64,000 nt of DNA from CP2-2F sp034436355. GTDB taxonomy: Bacteria; Chloroflexota; Anaerolineae; Aggregatilineales; UBA2796. Below the pieces are notes generated by a model. The model was not told where the DNA came from. It saw only the letters and a program-made list of their open reading frames with translations, and did no database searches. This document shows positions 41,585 through 50,152 of the stretch, piece after piece. The stretch lies in assembly GCA_034436355.1 (NCBI GenBank), contig DAOTVQ010000017.1:42712-106711 (forward strand), written 5' to 3'. Within the stretch, counting starts at the first letter, position 1. Every line of letters begins with the position of its first letter. The position numbers and the translations under genes are program-made.

Positions 41585-42211
41585 TTATGCTTTTGAAAGG
41601 TGTGGCTTTGAAACGTGCGGATTATCCGCAATCCACCAGCGCCACGCAATAGAGAACCACGGCTCAGGCACACGCTTGCCCAACCCGATGCGCGCACCCG
41701 TCCGCACGGCGGAATCAGGCACGGGCGCGCCTGCTGTGATCCACAAGCCGTTCGCCTCAGTGGTCATGTCCAGCGTGTTGTGCGCGCCGCTAATGTCTAG
41801 CGCAGCCGTCAGGCGCGCTGGTCCGCTCGTCCATTCGCGCTGAGGGCGCCCGCTGCGCCGTGCCGCGATGTGTTGAATGCCTTCCAACGGCTCCACCGCA
41901 CGGATCAAAGCAGCGGCAGGCGTTTCGGCAGGCTCGGCAACCACATTCAACAGCCAGTGCAGCCCATAGGTTAGGTAGACGTAAGCATGTCCCGCCTCGC
42001 CATACATTGGCAGATTGCGCGGCGTGCGTTTGGCGCGCCCGTGCGAGGCGAGATCGTCCGTGCCGCTGTAAGCCTCAGTCTCCACAATGCGGGCGCGGAT
42101 AAGCGCGCCATCGGCAAGGCGGCGCACCAAGACTGCCCCAAGCAGCTCGCGTGCAACGCGGGTTGCCTGCTGGGCGTAAAATTCACGGGTTAGGGGTGGA
42201 TAGGCACTCAT
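41585..42211 (-). CDS. mpg: 3-methyladenine (alkyladenine) DNA glycosylase, AAG/MPG family
   Basis: A 208-residue protein with the AAG fold: LTREFYAQQATRVARELLGAVLVRR at the start, the catalytic region ARIVETEAYSGTDDLASHGR (Glu in VETEAY acts as general base) and MYGEAGHAYVYLTYGLHWLLNVV, with the intercalating Tyr in AYVYLTYG, and near the end GPARLTAALDI. It removes alkylated purines and hypoxanthine in base excision repair. The ATG overlaps the folD stop by the 4-nt ATGA, so it is translationally coupled to folD. Length is about that of bacterial family members. Confidence 0.95.
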   Translation of the reverse strand: MSAYPPLTREFYAQQATRVARELLGAVLVRRLADGALIRARIVETEAYSGTDDLASHGRAKRTPRNLPMYGEAGHAYVYLTYGLHWLLNVVAEPAETPAAALIRAVEPLEGIQHIAARRSGRPQREWTSGPARLTAALDISGAHNTLDMTTEANGLWITAGAPVPDSAVRTGARIGLGKRVPEPWFSIAWRWWIADNPHVSKPHLSKA

Positions 42212-43095
42212 GGAAGGCTGCGCTCCGCCGCTTTGATCGTGTTTTCAAGCAGCATGGCAATCGTCATCGGTCCGACGCCGCCCGGCACCGGCGTGATGGC
42301 GCCTGCCACCTGCCGCGCCGCCTCAAAGTCCACATCGCCCACCAAGCGCGAGCCATCTTTGGTGCTTGGATCAGGCACACGGTTGGTGCCAACGTCAATC
42401 ACCAGCGCGCCGCGCTTGATCCAATCACCCTGCACCATCTGCGGGCGCCCAACAGCCGCCACCAGAATATCGGCGCGGCGGATCACCTCAGGCAGATCGC
42501 GGGTGCGGCTGTGGCAGATCGTCACCGTGCAATCGCGTTTGGTCAGCAGCAGCGCGCAAGGCATCCCAACGATGTTGCTCCTGCCCAGCACGACGGCGTT
42601 GGCACCGGCAAAGGGCGCGTCGTATGCCTCCAGCAGGCGCATGACGCCGGCTGGCGTGGCGGGCAAAAAATCTGGCTCGCGCCCTTTCATTGCCAAGCGC
42701 CCGATGTTCAGCGGATGGAAGCCGTCCACATCCTTTGCCGTGCTGATCAGGCTTAGCACGCGCTGCTCATCAAGGTGCGCGGGCAGTGGCAATTGCACCA
42801 AAATGCCATGCACATCCGCACGCGCATTGAGCGACTCGACCAACGCTTCAAGGGCTGCCTGTGAAGTTTCGGCGGGCAGCTCATAGTAAAACGACTCAAT
42901 GCCAACTTCAGCGCAGGCTTTGCGCTTCATGCGGACGTAGGTATGCGAGGCGGGATTATCACCAACCAGCACGGCAGCCAAGCCGCCGCGCACGCCGCGT
43001 TGGGCAAGGGCGGCGGCACGAGCAGCCACTTCGGCACGGATTTGGGCGGCAACTGCCTTGCCATCAATAAGTTTTGCAGTGGTTTCAGCGCTCAT
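42208..43095 (-). CDS. folD: Bifunctional methylenetetrahydrofolate dehydrogenase / cyclohydrolase FolD
   Basis: A 295-residue folate enzyme interconverting methylene-, methenyl- and formyl-tetrahydrofolate with NADP. Motifs: SHTYVRMKRKACAEVGI with the catalytic Lys, LVQLPLPAHLDEQRVL, the NADP region VLGRSNIVGMPCALLL and CHSRT, and the C-terminal PGGVGPMTIAML. The start at 43095 (MSAETTAKLIDGKAVA) is taken because AGGA lies 9 nt upstream; a longer in-frame ATG at 43140 would add an unlike tail. It is the first gene of a unit with mpg and the 129-aa gene. Some adjacent Chloroflexi-type loci have the same gene order, though I cannot verify that here. Confidence 0.95.
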   Translation of the reverse strand: MSAETTAKLIDGKAVAAQIRAEVAARAAALAQRGVRGGLAAVLVGDNPASHTYVRMKRKACAEVGIESFYYELPAETSQAALEALVESLNARADVHGILVQLPLPAHLDEQRVLSLISTAKDVDGFHPLNIGRLAMKGREPDFLPATPAGVMRLLEAYDAPFAGANAVVLGRSNIVGMPCALLLTKRDCTVTICHSRTRDLPEVIRRADILVAAVGRPQMVQGDWIKRGALVIDVGTNRVPDPSTKDGSRLVGDVDFEAARQVAGAITPVPGGVGPMTIAMLLENTIKAAERSLP

Positions 43096-43233
43096 AAAGT
43101 TTTTTCCTGTTTCCTGCCTTTGCAAAAGGCATTTCAGCATGGGCAGAGTCTAGCGCACTTTTTTGTATTTATCATCTTCATAGGCTTTTCACAAAAACTT
43201 CATGCTTTTAACGTGCCAGATAAGAAAAGGATA

Positions 43234-43242
43234 TGCTATGCT
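43234..43242 (+). promoter_or_regulatory. Extended -10 promoter candidate for the STAS-like gene set
   Basis: TGC (43234-43236) followed by TATGCT (43237-43242), 37 nt before the first of the three paralogues, in an AT-rich stretch. No -35 consensus is present. Confidence 0.38.
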
Positions 43243-43278
43243 TGGAACACAAATTACTTCCTCAGGAGATATTTTGAC

Positions 43279-43689
43279 ATGCCGCAAAATTCAGCGTGGC
43301 TGATCGAAAAGCAAGTTCTGATTGCCTATGTGATAGGCGACATAACCATGGAGGAGATGCGCGCCTCTGATGCAGAAATCACTGCCTTCATCAGCTCTGG
43401 GACGCCGCCGGTTCACCTCCTTGCCGATATTAAGGATATGGGCAAATTCCCGTTCGATCTGATCGGGCTGCGGAAAACCACCACCTATCTGCAACATCCA
43501 AATATGGGGCATATTGCGGTGTATGGTGCTTCGCGCATGGCAAGCAGCTTTGCCCAAATGGTAATGAGCCTTGCAGGCGTCAAGGCGCGCTTCGTGCGTG
43601 ACTACACAGAGGCAATCCACTATTTAGCATCGGTTGATCCGCGCATTAAGGAAGCCCTAGAAGCAGGTACCATTCCAGCGGAAGCCTAA
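43279..43689 (+). CDS. STAS/SpoIIAA-like small protein, tandem paralogue 1
   Basis: A 136-residue protein, MPQNSAWLIEKQVLIAYVIG onward, taken from the ATG at 43279 (AGGAG 10 nt before); the frame is open further upstream but that part is not protein-like. The pattern is beta-alpha-beta with three marks shared by all three copies: an early hydrophobic strand ending GD, a LLADIKDMGKFP-like strand-loop (PVH..D), and GHIAVYGAS with ASSFAQM.. and FVRDY..A. The layout resembles the SpoIIAA-like/STAS fold group, which often regulates through protein contacts. No Ser or His that would show a phosphoswitch is obvious. Assignment is by pattern only. Confidence 0.68.
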   Translation: MPQNSAWLIEKQVLIAYVIGDITMEEMRASDAEITAFISSGTPPVHLLADIKDMGKFPFDLIGLRKTTTYLQHPNMGHIAVYGASRMASSFAQMVMSLAGVKARFVRDYTEAIHYLASVDPRIKEALEAGTIPAEA

Positions 43690-43726
43690 CTTGTACATCT
43701 AATGAACCCGATGATAAGGTCACACA

Positions 43727-44137
43727 ATGCCCTACACAATCCGTTGGTTAGCTGAACCCTATGCCGTTATATTCAGTGTGATGGGTGATTTTCCCGTCAC
43801 TGAAATCCGCCTATTTGATGCTGAGATAAACACCCTGATCAGCGGCGGTGAGCGCCCTGTTCATGTGGTCTCAGACCTCAGCCAAGTGAGCAGCTTTCCT
43901 TATAACCTTGTGGAACTGCGAAAAACAGTTACTTGTTTGCGGAATAGCCATCTGGGTAACATTGCCATCTATGGCGCACCACGCATCGCGTCTGCCTTTG
44001 CCCAGATGCTGATCAGTCTTGCCGGTATCAACGTACAGTTTGTGCGGAACTATAGCGAGGCACTTGCCCACTTGGCAGCGACTGATCCGCGCATCAAGGA
44101 AGCCTTGGAAGCAGGCACCATTCCAGCGGAAGCCTGA
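43727..44137 (+). CDS. STAS/SpoIIAA-like small protein, tandem paralogue 2
   Basis: A 136-residue paralogue of the preceding protein, also 136 aa, beginning 37 nt after its stop. The central part aligns throughout: FPVTEIRLFDAEINTLISGG, PVHVVSDLSQVSSFPYNLVE, and GNIAIYGAPRIASAFAQML. The last 14 residues, IKEALEAGTIPAEA, are identical to those of paralogue 1, and their codons match almost base for base, which suggests recent duplication or gene conversion at the 3' end. The N-terminus (YTIRWLAEPYAVIFSVMG) is more divergent. No catalytic motif is seen and the role is unknown. Confidence 0.66.
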   Translation: MPYTIRWLAEPYAVIFSVMGDFPVTEIRLFDAEINTLISGGERPVHVVSDLSQVSSFPYNLVELRKTVTCLRNSHLGNIAIYGAPRIASAFAQMLISLAGINVQFVRNYSEALAHLAATDPRIKEALEAGTIPAEA

Positions 44138-44165
44138 TCTGTATTTGTATATTCGGCAGGCATAC

Positions 44166-44594
44166 ATGCTAAAGGGCTTCAGAAGGCCACAGATTGTCAG
44201 ATGGCTGATTGAGGATTTTGTGATTTTTTCGCAAGCCATTGGCGATCTGGTCGCTGTGGATATTCAAACTACGGATGCCGAAATTCAAGCTATGATTGAG
44301 CGCGGCACGCCGCCAGTGCATGTCCTGACGGATGCTAGTCGGGTCGGCAAGTTTCCCCTTGATCTGGTTGGGCTGCGGAGGATGGTTAACTCGCTGCGTA
44401 ATCCCAAACTCGGCTACACAGTCACTTACGGCGCGCCACCCATTGCCGCCAGCTTTGGGCAGATGCTCATACGCTTGGCAGGCGTGCGCGGGCAATTCGT
44501 GCGCGATTATGAGGCGGCGATCAGCTTCTTAGCAGCCCACGATGAGCGCGTTAAGCAGCAGTTAGCAGCAGGGCTGTTTCCCACCCAACCCTAA
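44166..44594 (+). CDS. STAS/SpoIIAA-like small protein, tandem paralogue 3
   Basis: The third tandem copy, 142 residues from the ATG at 44166. It keeps the framework (QTTDAEIQAMIERGTPPVHV, FPLDLVGLRRMV, YTVTYGAPPIAASFGQMLIR and FVRDYEAAISFLA) but is the most divergent, and its end (GLFPTQP) differs from the shared IPAEA of the first two. The frame is open to 44019 inside paralogue 2, but starts there would overlap heavily, so the later ATG is taken. It starts 28 nt after paralogue 2 ends, so the three are probably on one mRNA. Confidence 0.64.
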   Translation: MLKGFRRPQIVRWLIEDFVIFSQAIGDLVAVDIQTTDAEIQAMIERGTPPVHVLTDASRVGKFPLDLVGLRRMVNSLRNPKLGYTVTYGAPPIAASFGQMLIRLAGVRGQFVRDYEAAISFLAAHDERVKQQLAAGLFPTQP

Positions 44595-44675
44595 CCATTC
44601 CTCTGCTTGCACAGCGCACTGATTCGGCTTATGCTTAGGGCAGGTTCTATTGGCTCTCGGCATGGAGCGTTTCTG

Positions 44676-45491
44676 ATGCGTATCGCAGCGATTTTTTTAA
44701 GCATTCTCCTCATTGGCGGCTTGTTGGGTGTGCCTGCCGCACCCAGCCATGCGGCAGCCCCTGATCAGGCAACCGCCCTAGCCGCGCAGGGCGAGACGGG
44801 CATTGTGGCAGTCGTCAAGGCGGAACGGCTGAATGTGCGCCGTGCGCCGCGTGCCAAAGGCGCCTCGCTCGGGTTGCTCCCCCGCGAGAGCAGCGTGCCA
44901 CTCCTTGGGCGCAATCGGCTTGCCACGTGGCTAGAGGCAGTCACGCCCTTTGGCGTCGGCTGGATTGATGCACGTTGGGTCAGCACCAATGCCAGCATCC
45001 TGAATTTGCCCATCACCGATGACCAAGTCTTGCCGTTTGCCACCGTCACCACCTCTGCCTTGGTTTACGTCCGCCGCGGACCCGCCGTTGAGTATGCCAT
45101 TGTGGATCGGCTGCGGATCGGCGATGAGGTGGATGTGATCGGCTTGCACAGCAAGAACACGCACGTGCAGATCGTCACGCCACGTGGCAGAGAAGGCTGG
45201 GTGGTGCTGGAGGCAGTGCGCGTCGAAGGCAACCTATCGGAACTGCCCTTTAGCGACCTGACCACGACGCCACTTGCCAAGATCAACACTTTCCGCCTGC
45301 GCGTGCGCCAACTGCCCAGCGAGACAGCGCCCGTGCTAGGGACGGCGCGGTTGGGCGTGGCTTACGATATCGTGGGTGTTTCGGCAGATGGCTTGTGGTT
45401 GGAGATCACGGGTAACTTTGGGCGTGGCTGGGTGCTGCGCGGCTTTGTGATCGTGATTGGCAATCTGGGGCAGTTTGGGCTGGATCACTGA
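44676..45491 (+). CDS. Secreted protein with three bacterial SH3b domains
   Basis: A 271-residue protein with a signal peptide (about 1-28: MRIAAIFLSILLIGGLLG then APSHAAA). Three SH3b modules follow, each with the usual strand set: VVKAERLNVRRAPRAKGASL and LEAVTPFGVGWIDARWV; TSALVYVRRGPAVEYAIV with REGWVVLEAV; INTFRLRVRQLPSETAPVL with GRGWVLRGFVIV. Such domains bind peptidoglycan or other extracellular polymers. No hydrolase domain is present. The ATG at 44676 is 8 nt after GGAG; the open frame to 44607 is not needed. It is in the same direction as the STAS-like genes but may be a separate unit. Confidence 0.85.
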   Translation: MRIAAIFLSILLIGGLLGVPAAPSHAAAPDQATALAAQGETGIVAVVKAERLNVRRAPRAKGASLGLLPRESSVPLLGRNRLATWLEAVTPFGVGWIDARWVSTNASILNLPITDDQVLPFATVTTSALVYVRRGPAVEYAIVDRLRIGDEVDVIGLHSKNTHVQIVTPRGREGWVVLEAVRVEGNLSELPFSDLTTTPLAKINTFRLRVRQLPSETAPVLGTARLGVAYDIVGVSADGLWLEITGNFGRGWVLRGFVIVIGNLGQFGLDH

Positions 45492-45504
45492 GCTGTGCCG
45501 ACGG

Positions 45505-45535
45505 CGCGCACCTTACTCACCAAGCAAGGTGCGCG
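45505..45535 (+). terminator. Terminator after the SH3b gene
   Basis: CGCGCACCTT (45505-45514) pairs perfectly with AAGGTGCGCG (45526-45535) across an 11-base loop, 14 nt after the stop, and is followed by TTGTG only. Confidence 0.6.
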
Positions 45536-45695
45536 TTGTGCTTCATCATTGGCTGCTCAGCACACATAGCTCGCCTGCTGTGGCGCCTAACAATCGCGGT
45601 TGGGAGATTGACCGCGTGAGGCTCGGCGTGCGGCAGCACGGCGAGGCATTCAGATAAAAAGCCGTAATGACGAAGACACTGCTAGGGAATTTTCT

Positions 45696-46829
45696 ATGCA
45701 AAAAGACTATCACCTTGAGACCCTCGCCATTCATGCCGGGCAGGCACCCGATCCCACGACCGGCGCCATCATGACTCCCATCTACCAGACTTCGACTTTC
45801 GTCCAAAGCGCCCCGGCCGAACATAAAGGCTATGAATACAGCCGCAGCGGCAACCCCACCCGCACCGCGCTGGAGGACTGCATTGCAGCCCTCGAAAAGG
45901 GACGTTTTGGGCTGGCGTTTGCCAGCGGGTTGGCAGCCATTGATACCGTGCTGCGCCTGCTTAGTCCTGGGGATCACGTAATCGTTGGCAATGATGTGTA
46001 TGGCGGAACATACCGCCTGTTCGAGCGTGTGTTCGCCCGTTATGGGCTGTTGTTTAGCTGGATCGATCTCACCGACCTAGCTGCGGTGCAAGCAGCGTTT
46101 ACGCCGCAAACCCGTTTGCTATGGCTAGAAACCCCAACCAACCCACTGATGGCATTAGCAGATATCAGCGCATTGGCACAGAGCGCGCCGAGCAATGTGC
46201 TAGTGGCTGTGGATAACACCTTTGCCAGCCCCGCAGTGCAGCAACCACTCTTGTTCGGCGCACACATCGTCATGCACAGCACCACCAAATATTTAGGCGG
46301 TCACAGTGATGTGGTGGGCGGCGCGTTGGTGGTGAATGATGAGGCGCTGTATAACACCCTGAAGTTCCTGCAAAACGCAGTGGGCGCGGTGCCAGGCCCG
46401 ATGGACTGCTTTCTGGTGTTGCGGGGCATTAAAACGCTCACCCTGCGGATGGAACGCCATAGCGCTAATGCGCTGCACATCGCCCGCCTGTTGGAAGATC
46501 ACCCTGCTGTGCAGCGTGTGTTGTACCCCGGACTAGAAACGCACCCGCAACATGCATTGGCGCGCCGCCAGATGCGCGGCTTTGGCGGTATGCTGAGCAT
46601 CATTCTGAAGAGTGCTGAAGCCGCCCGTCGGATGGTCACACGGACGAAATTGTTCGCGCTGGCGGAAAGTTTGGGCGGAGTGGAGAGCCTGATTGAACAT
46701 CCATATAGCATGACCCACGCCAGCACCGCTGCCAGCCCCATCGCAGTCGATCCCGCTTTGGTGCGCTTGAGCGTGGGGATTGAGCATGTGGATGACCTGA
46801 TCGCCGATCTGTGGGCTGCCCTAGAGTAA
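45696..46829 (+). CDS. Cystathionine gamma-lyase / gamma-synthase (Cys/Met metabolism PLP enzyme)
   Basis: A 377-residue fold-type I PLP enzyme. Motifs: LETLAIHAGQAPDPTTGAIM, the KGYEYSRSGNPTR segment with Tyr and Arg contacts, FASGLAAID, VYGGTYRLF, the Asp of VDNTFASP, and the PLP Lys in HSTTKYLGGHSDVVGG. It either breaks cystathionine to cysteine (lyase) or joins O-acylhomoserine with cysteine (synthase). The two are not distinguishable by eye; the convergent neighbour cystathionine beta-synthase favours the lyase role in reverse transsulfuration. AGGGA lies a little before the ATG. The family length (370-400) fits. Confidence 0.92.
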   Translation: MQKDYHLETLAIHAGQAPDPTTGAIMTPIYQTSTFVQSAPAEHKGYEYSRSGNPTRTALEDCIAALEKGRFGLAFASGLAAIDTVLRLLSPGDHVIVGNDVYGGTYRLFERVFARYGLLFSWIDLTDLAAVQAAFTPQTRLLWLETPTNPLMALADISALAQSAPSNVLVAVDNTFASPAVQQPLLFGAHIVMHSTTKYLGGHSDVVGGALVVNDEALYNTLKFLQNAVGAVPGPMDCFLVLRGIKTLTLRMERHSANALHIARLLEDHPAVQRVLYPGLETHPQHALARRQMRGFGGMLSIILKSAEAARRMVTRTKLFALAESLGGVESLIEHPYSMTHASTAASPIAVDPALVRLSVGIEHVDDLIADLWAALE

Positions 46830-46832
46830 CTC

Positions 46833-46858
46833 CCGCCGAAGTGGGCGCCCCTCGGCGG
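46833..46858. terminator. Convergent terminator between the two transsulfuration genes
   Basis: CCGCCGA (46833-46839) pairs with TCGGCGG (46852-46858) with a 12-base loop, between the two facing genes. Confidence 0.5.
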
Positions 46859-46898
46859 TGGTGAATTAGGCGAGGACGCTATAGCAGATGGCAGGCTA

Positions 46899-48338
46899 TC
46901 ACTGGCTGGCGAGGAAATCAAGCAGATCGATCTTCGTCAGAATCCCGACCACGCGCCGATCCGTGCTGCCGGGAACGGGTTCTGTCACCAGTGCGATGTC
47001 GTGCGTGCCGAAGACGCTCATCACCGACTCGACGGAGGTCTCTGGGTGCAGGGTATAGACATTGCTGTCGATCACGCCTGCCTCTTCGATGGTGACCTGC
47101 GCGGCATCCGCGCCCGGCTGGCGAAGCAGGTAGCTGAGCAGGTTGATCTCGGTGACAATGCCAACCAGTTGGTCATGATCGCCGATCACCGGCACTTGCG
47201 AGACATCGCTGCGCTTCATCTTTGCGATCACCTCGCCAATCGGATCGTTGCTGCGCGACATGACCATTTCACGACGGGCTTTGCGCTCCAGCACCGCCCA
47301 CACAGGCATCGTCACCCACTCGCTTTCCAAGAAGCGGTTTTCGCGCATCCAGTTATCATCAAAGACCTTGCTGAGGTAGCGCGAACCGCTATCAGGCAGC
47401 AGCACCACCACCAGCTTATCCGCCCCTAGGTCGCGCTCTGCTGCATAGCGCAGCGCCCCAGCCACCGCCGACCCGCACGAACCGCCCACGAAAAGCCCTT
47501 CCTCGCGCACCAGCCGCCGCGTCATCAGAAAAGATTCCTTATCGTTGACGCGCACCATGTCATCAATAACGTTAAAATCGTAATTGGATGGGATAAAATC
47601 CTCGCCGATGCCCTCGACCTTATAGCTAGCGGCTTCGCCGATTTTGCCGGTGTAGAAATAATCGTATAGGATTGAGCCAATCGGATCGACGCCAACAATC
47701 TGGATTTTAGGGTTCATCCGTTTAAGGTAGCGCCCGATGCCGGTGATCGTCCCGCCCGTCCCCATACCACAGACGACAACATCCACCTTCCCGGCGGTCT
47801 GCCGCCAGATTTCGGGCCCGGTCGTCTCTTCATGCGTTTGGGGATTGATCGGGTTATGATATTGATTGGCGAGGATGCTGTTGGGTGTTTCAGCCACAAT
47901 CTGCCGTGCAACGCTGTAGTAGCTGCGTGGGTCATCCGGCGCGACATTCGTCGGCGTCACGACCACGCGTGCGCCATAGGCGCGCAGCACGCGAATCTTC
48001 TCGTCAGACATTTTATCGGGCATGACGAACACACACTTATAGCCCTTGATAATGCTTGCCAGCGCCAGCCCAACGCCCGTGTTGCCAGAAGTTGCCTCGA
48101 CCACTGTGCCGCCCGGCTTCAGCAAACCCTGCTGTTCGGCATCCTCGATGATCGGAATGCCGATGCGATCTTTGATCGAGCCGCCGGGGTTCAAAAATTC
48201 TAGCTTGGCAACGATCTGGGCGCGCACACCCCGCGAGACACGGTTCAGCCGCACCAGTGGCGTATCCCCCAGCAGCGCCAAGACGTTATTGTGAATCTGT
48301 GGGGTGGTCGGTAAATCAGTAAGAGATGCTTGTATCAT
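46899..48338 (-). CDS. cbs: Cystathionine beta-synthase with tandem CBS domains
   Basis: A 479-residue enzyme. The fold-type II PLP domain (1-320) shows LLGDTPLVRLNRVSRG, the PLP Lys in NPGGSIKDRIG, ATSGNTGVGLALAS, GMGTGGTITGIGRY and LLPDSGSRYLSK. Two CBS domains follow from about 345 (MVMSRSNDPIGEVIAKMK and the VTIEEAGVIDSNVYTLHPET part), which may bind adenosyl ligands. It condenses serine (or activated serine) and homocysteine to cystathionine. It converges with the cystathionine lyase/synthase, giving the two steps of reverse transsulfuration. The ATG is preceded by AGAGG at 9 nt. Domain architecture equals that of family members with regulatory CBS pairs. Confidence 0.94.
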   Translation of the reverse strand: MIQASLTDLPTTPQIHNNVLALLGDTPLVRLNRVSRGVRAQIVAKLEFLNPGGSIKDRIGIPIIEDAEQQGLLKPGGTVVEATSGNTGVGLALASIIKGYKCVFVMPDKMSDEKIRVLRAYGARVVVTPTNVAPDDPRSYYSVARQIVAETPNSILANQYHNPINPQTHEETTGPEIWRQTAGKVDVVVCGMGTGGTITGIGRYLKRMNPKIQIVGVDPIGSILYDYFYTGKIGEAASYKVEGIGEDFIPSNYDFNVIDDMVRVNDKESFLMTRRLVREEGLFVGGSCGSAVAGALRYAAERDLGADKLVVVLLPDSGSRYLSKVFDDNWMRENRFLESEWVTMPVWAVLERKARREMVMSRSNDPIGEVIAKMKRSDVSQVPVIGDHDQLVGIVTEINLLSYLLRQPGADAAQVTIEEAGVIDSNVYTLHPETSVESVMSVFGTHDIALVTEPVPGSTDRRVVGILTKIDLLDFLASQ

Positions 48339-48837
48339 TGTAGCTTGCCTCTAATAGCTTTCTAGCTTAGTTGTCATTCTATTTGCATGTAGTCACCATG
48401 CAGCGCGGCTTTCCGCCTTGCCCGTCACCCAACCATCAGCTATCCAGCACAGGTCAGCCATCATCCGCATGGTTTGTCGGTGAAAACAGTGCTTGGTGGG
48501 TGGTTGGGCGTGTTGATAGTGAGGCGTGTGCGTGCGTAAACGGCAACGCGGCGTTCCGTCAGCAGGGGAAGGCGATCTCGGCTTGACACGCATCACCTGC
48601 TCGAAGGCAGACCAATTGGCATAGCGCGCCATGAACCCCTTTCCCCGCCATAACCCAGACCCCGTCTTTCTAGTCCCCCGCAGCCATCATTATCATATGA
48701 ATGCGGTAGAATTGCAACAGTGCAGCACGCCGTGAGTGATGACCGAAGGTGCGGCGGCACAACCCGCCCTATTCACGGGGTGAGCGTTAGAGCGGAATAA
48801 AGGCTTCGCACGGGTTCAGCAGGGGCTAGGCAGCGCC
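48339..48837. other. 500-nt non-coding region with no recognised element
   Basis: Between the start of cystathionine beta-synthase and the stop of the hybrid kinase gene. I see short open frames (a 79-residue one on the minus strand is Arg/Pro/His-rich and unlike a protein), no tRNA, and no clean promoter pair; TTGACA occurs at 48583 with no matching -10. A TAGAAT at 48381 on the minus strand could be a -10 for cbs. It may be decayed sequence. Confidence 0.45.
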
Positions 48838-49971
48838 TTATGTGGCATGTTCTGCTTGGGCGGGCAGTTCCAGCAGCGCTCGCGCCCCGCCTTCAGGACG
48901 GTTCTCAAGGTAAATGCTGCCGCTGTGCAGCGAGATCACCATCCGCGTGATGAACAGCCCTAAGCCCAGCCCACGCATGAAGCCATCGCGCAGTTTGGTG
49001 GTGAAGGTGGGCAGGAATGCCCGTTCCAAGACCTCGTTGCTAAAGCCATGCCCATCATCTGCGATGCTGAGCAGCACGCGCCCATAGCCTTTCGTCAAAG
49101 TCACTTGCACACGCCGTCGTGCCGCCTCCACGGCGTTATCCAGCAGGTTCAGCACGGCGCGGTTCAGCTCGGGCGCGGCGCCGCGCACAAAGATCGGATC
49201 GTCACTGCTTTCAAAGGCGATCTCGATGCGAGCGGCATTTTGGCGGCTGCGCGCCACATCAATCGCCGAAACCACCACTTCGCGCAGATCAACATCGTGG
49301 TTCAGCGTCTCGGATTGCGGATAATTCCGAAAGCGCGTGATCAGTGCGCTCAGATCGTTGGCGCTGGCTTGCAGGTCTTCCAAGTTTTCGCGCAGTGTGT
49401 CTGGCAAATCTTGGCTGTGCTTCAACACCTCAAGGTTCAGCACAATGGCAGACACGATGTTGCCCAGTTCGTGGCGCAAGCCCACAATCAGGCTGCCCAT
49501 CATGTCGCGCTCTTGCAGCGATTGTGCGTTGTGCAGTTGGCGCTCCAACTGGGCAAGGCGTGCAAAATCTTGCCCGATGGCTTTGTGAGCGCGGGCTTCT
49601 TCAATGCGCTGCATCCCACGTGCCACCACTTGGGCAATTTCATCACCGCGAAAAGGTTTGGTGATGTAGGCAAAAGCGCCGCTGTTGAGCGCCTCTAGGC
49701 TGCTGTGGAGCGTGGCGCGGGCACTGATCATGGCGATGGGCAGCTCAGAGTTGCGGTCACGAATTGCTTTCAGCAGGTCAATGCCTGACATGCCCGGCAT
49801 CCACACATCGCTGATCACCATATCAATCGGCAGCGCTGCCTCACCAAAAAGCAGGCTAAGCGCCTCTTGGGCGTTGGGCGTCTCGATAGCTGTGTAGCCT
49901 AGCCGCTCAATATGCTTGCCTAAGATCAGGCGTGCATGGATATCATCATCTACTATCAGAATAGTTGGCAT
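48838..49971 (-). CDS. Response regulator receiver / histidine kinase hybrid
   Basis: A 377-residue protein with a receiver domain (residues 1-118) holding D9/D10 and the phosphoacceptor D55 in ISDVWMPG, and the Lys in ITKPFRG. A coiled linker (about 118-155) follows, then a histidine kinase core: H-box RHELGNIVSAI, N-box NRAVLNLLDNAVEA, DDGHGF and the G2 box GLGLGLFITRMV. It has no transmembrane segment and no DNA-binding domain, so it senses through a partner and probably phosphorylates another regulator. The input probably enters by phosphorylation of its own receiver. No cognate kinase or regulator lies beside it. Confidence 0.93.
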   Translation of the reverse strand: MPTILIVDDDIHARLILGKHIERLGYTAIETPNAQEALSLLFGEAALPIDMVISDVWMPGMSGIDLLKAIRDRNSELPIAMISARATLHSSLEALNSGAFAYITKPFRGDEIAQVVARGMQRIEEARAHKAIGQDFARLAQLERQLHNAQSLQERDMMGSLIVGLRHELGNIVSAIVLNLEVLKHSQDLPDTLRENLEDLQASANDLSALITRFRNYPQSETLNHDVDLREVVVSAIDVARSRQNAARIEIAFESSDDPIFVRGAAPELNRAVLNLLDNAVEAARRRVQVTLTKGYGRVLLSIADDGHGFSNEVLERAFLPTFTTKLRDGFMRGLGLGLFITRMVISLHSGSIYLENRPEGGARALLELPAQAEHAT

Positions 49972-49991
49972 AGGAACCCATCCAGTGAAGT

Positions 49992-50019
49992 AAGCGCCTC
50001 ACTGCGCTTCTCTTTTTTT
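49992..50019 (+). terminator. Orphan terminator-like hairpin
   Basis: AAGCGC (49992-49997) pairs with GCGCTT (50004-50009) over CTCACT, followed by CTC and seven T (50013-50019). The orientation is plus, but the nearest upstream plus gene ends at 46829, behind its own terminator. It lies in the gap between two divergent genes. Confidence 0.4.
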
Positions 50020-50152
50020 GGTAAGGCAAGGTCAGCCATCATCGTTTTCTACTGCGTTAGCCGTTATACTTTATACCGATTGTATGTGGGCTTAAAGAGG
50101 CTGTTCATAACAATCCTAAAACGTTTGGCTTTCGCTTAGAGAAAGGCTCGCC

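Noticed and set aside
48393..48632. 79-residue frame in the 48.3-48.8 kb gap
   Set aside because: Low-complexity composition, no ribosome binding site, and no similarity I can name.
48640..48700. Third copy of the ~110-bp repeat
   Set aside because: Only a short CCCTTTCCCCGC-like block matches; the other blocks are absent.
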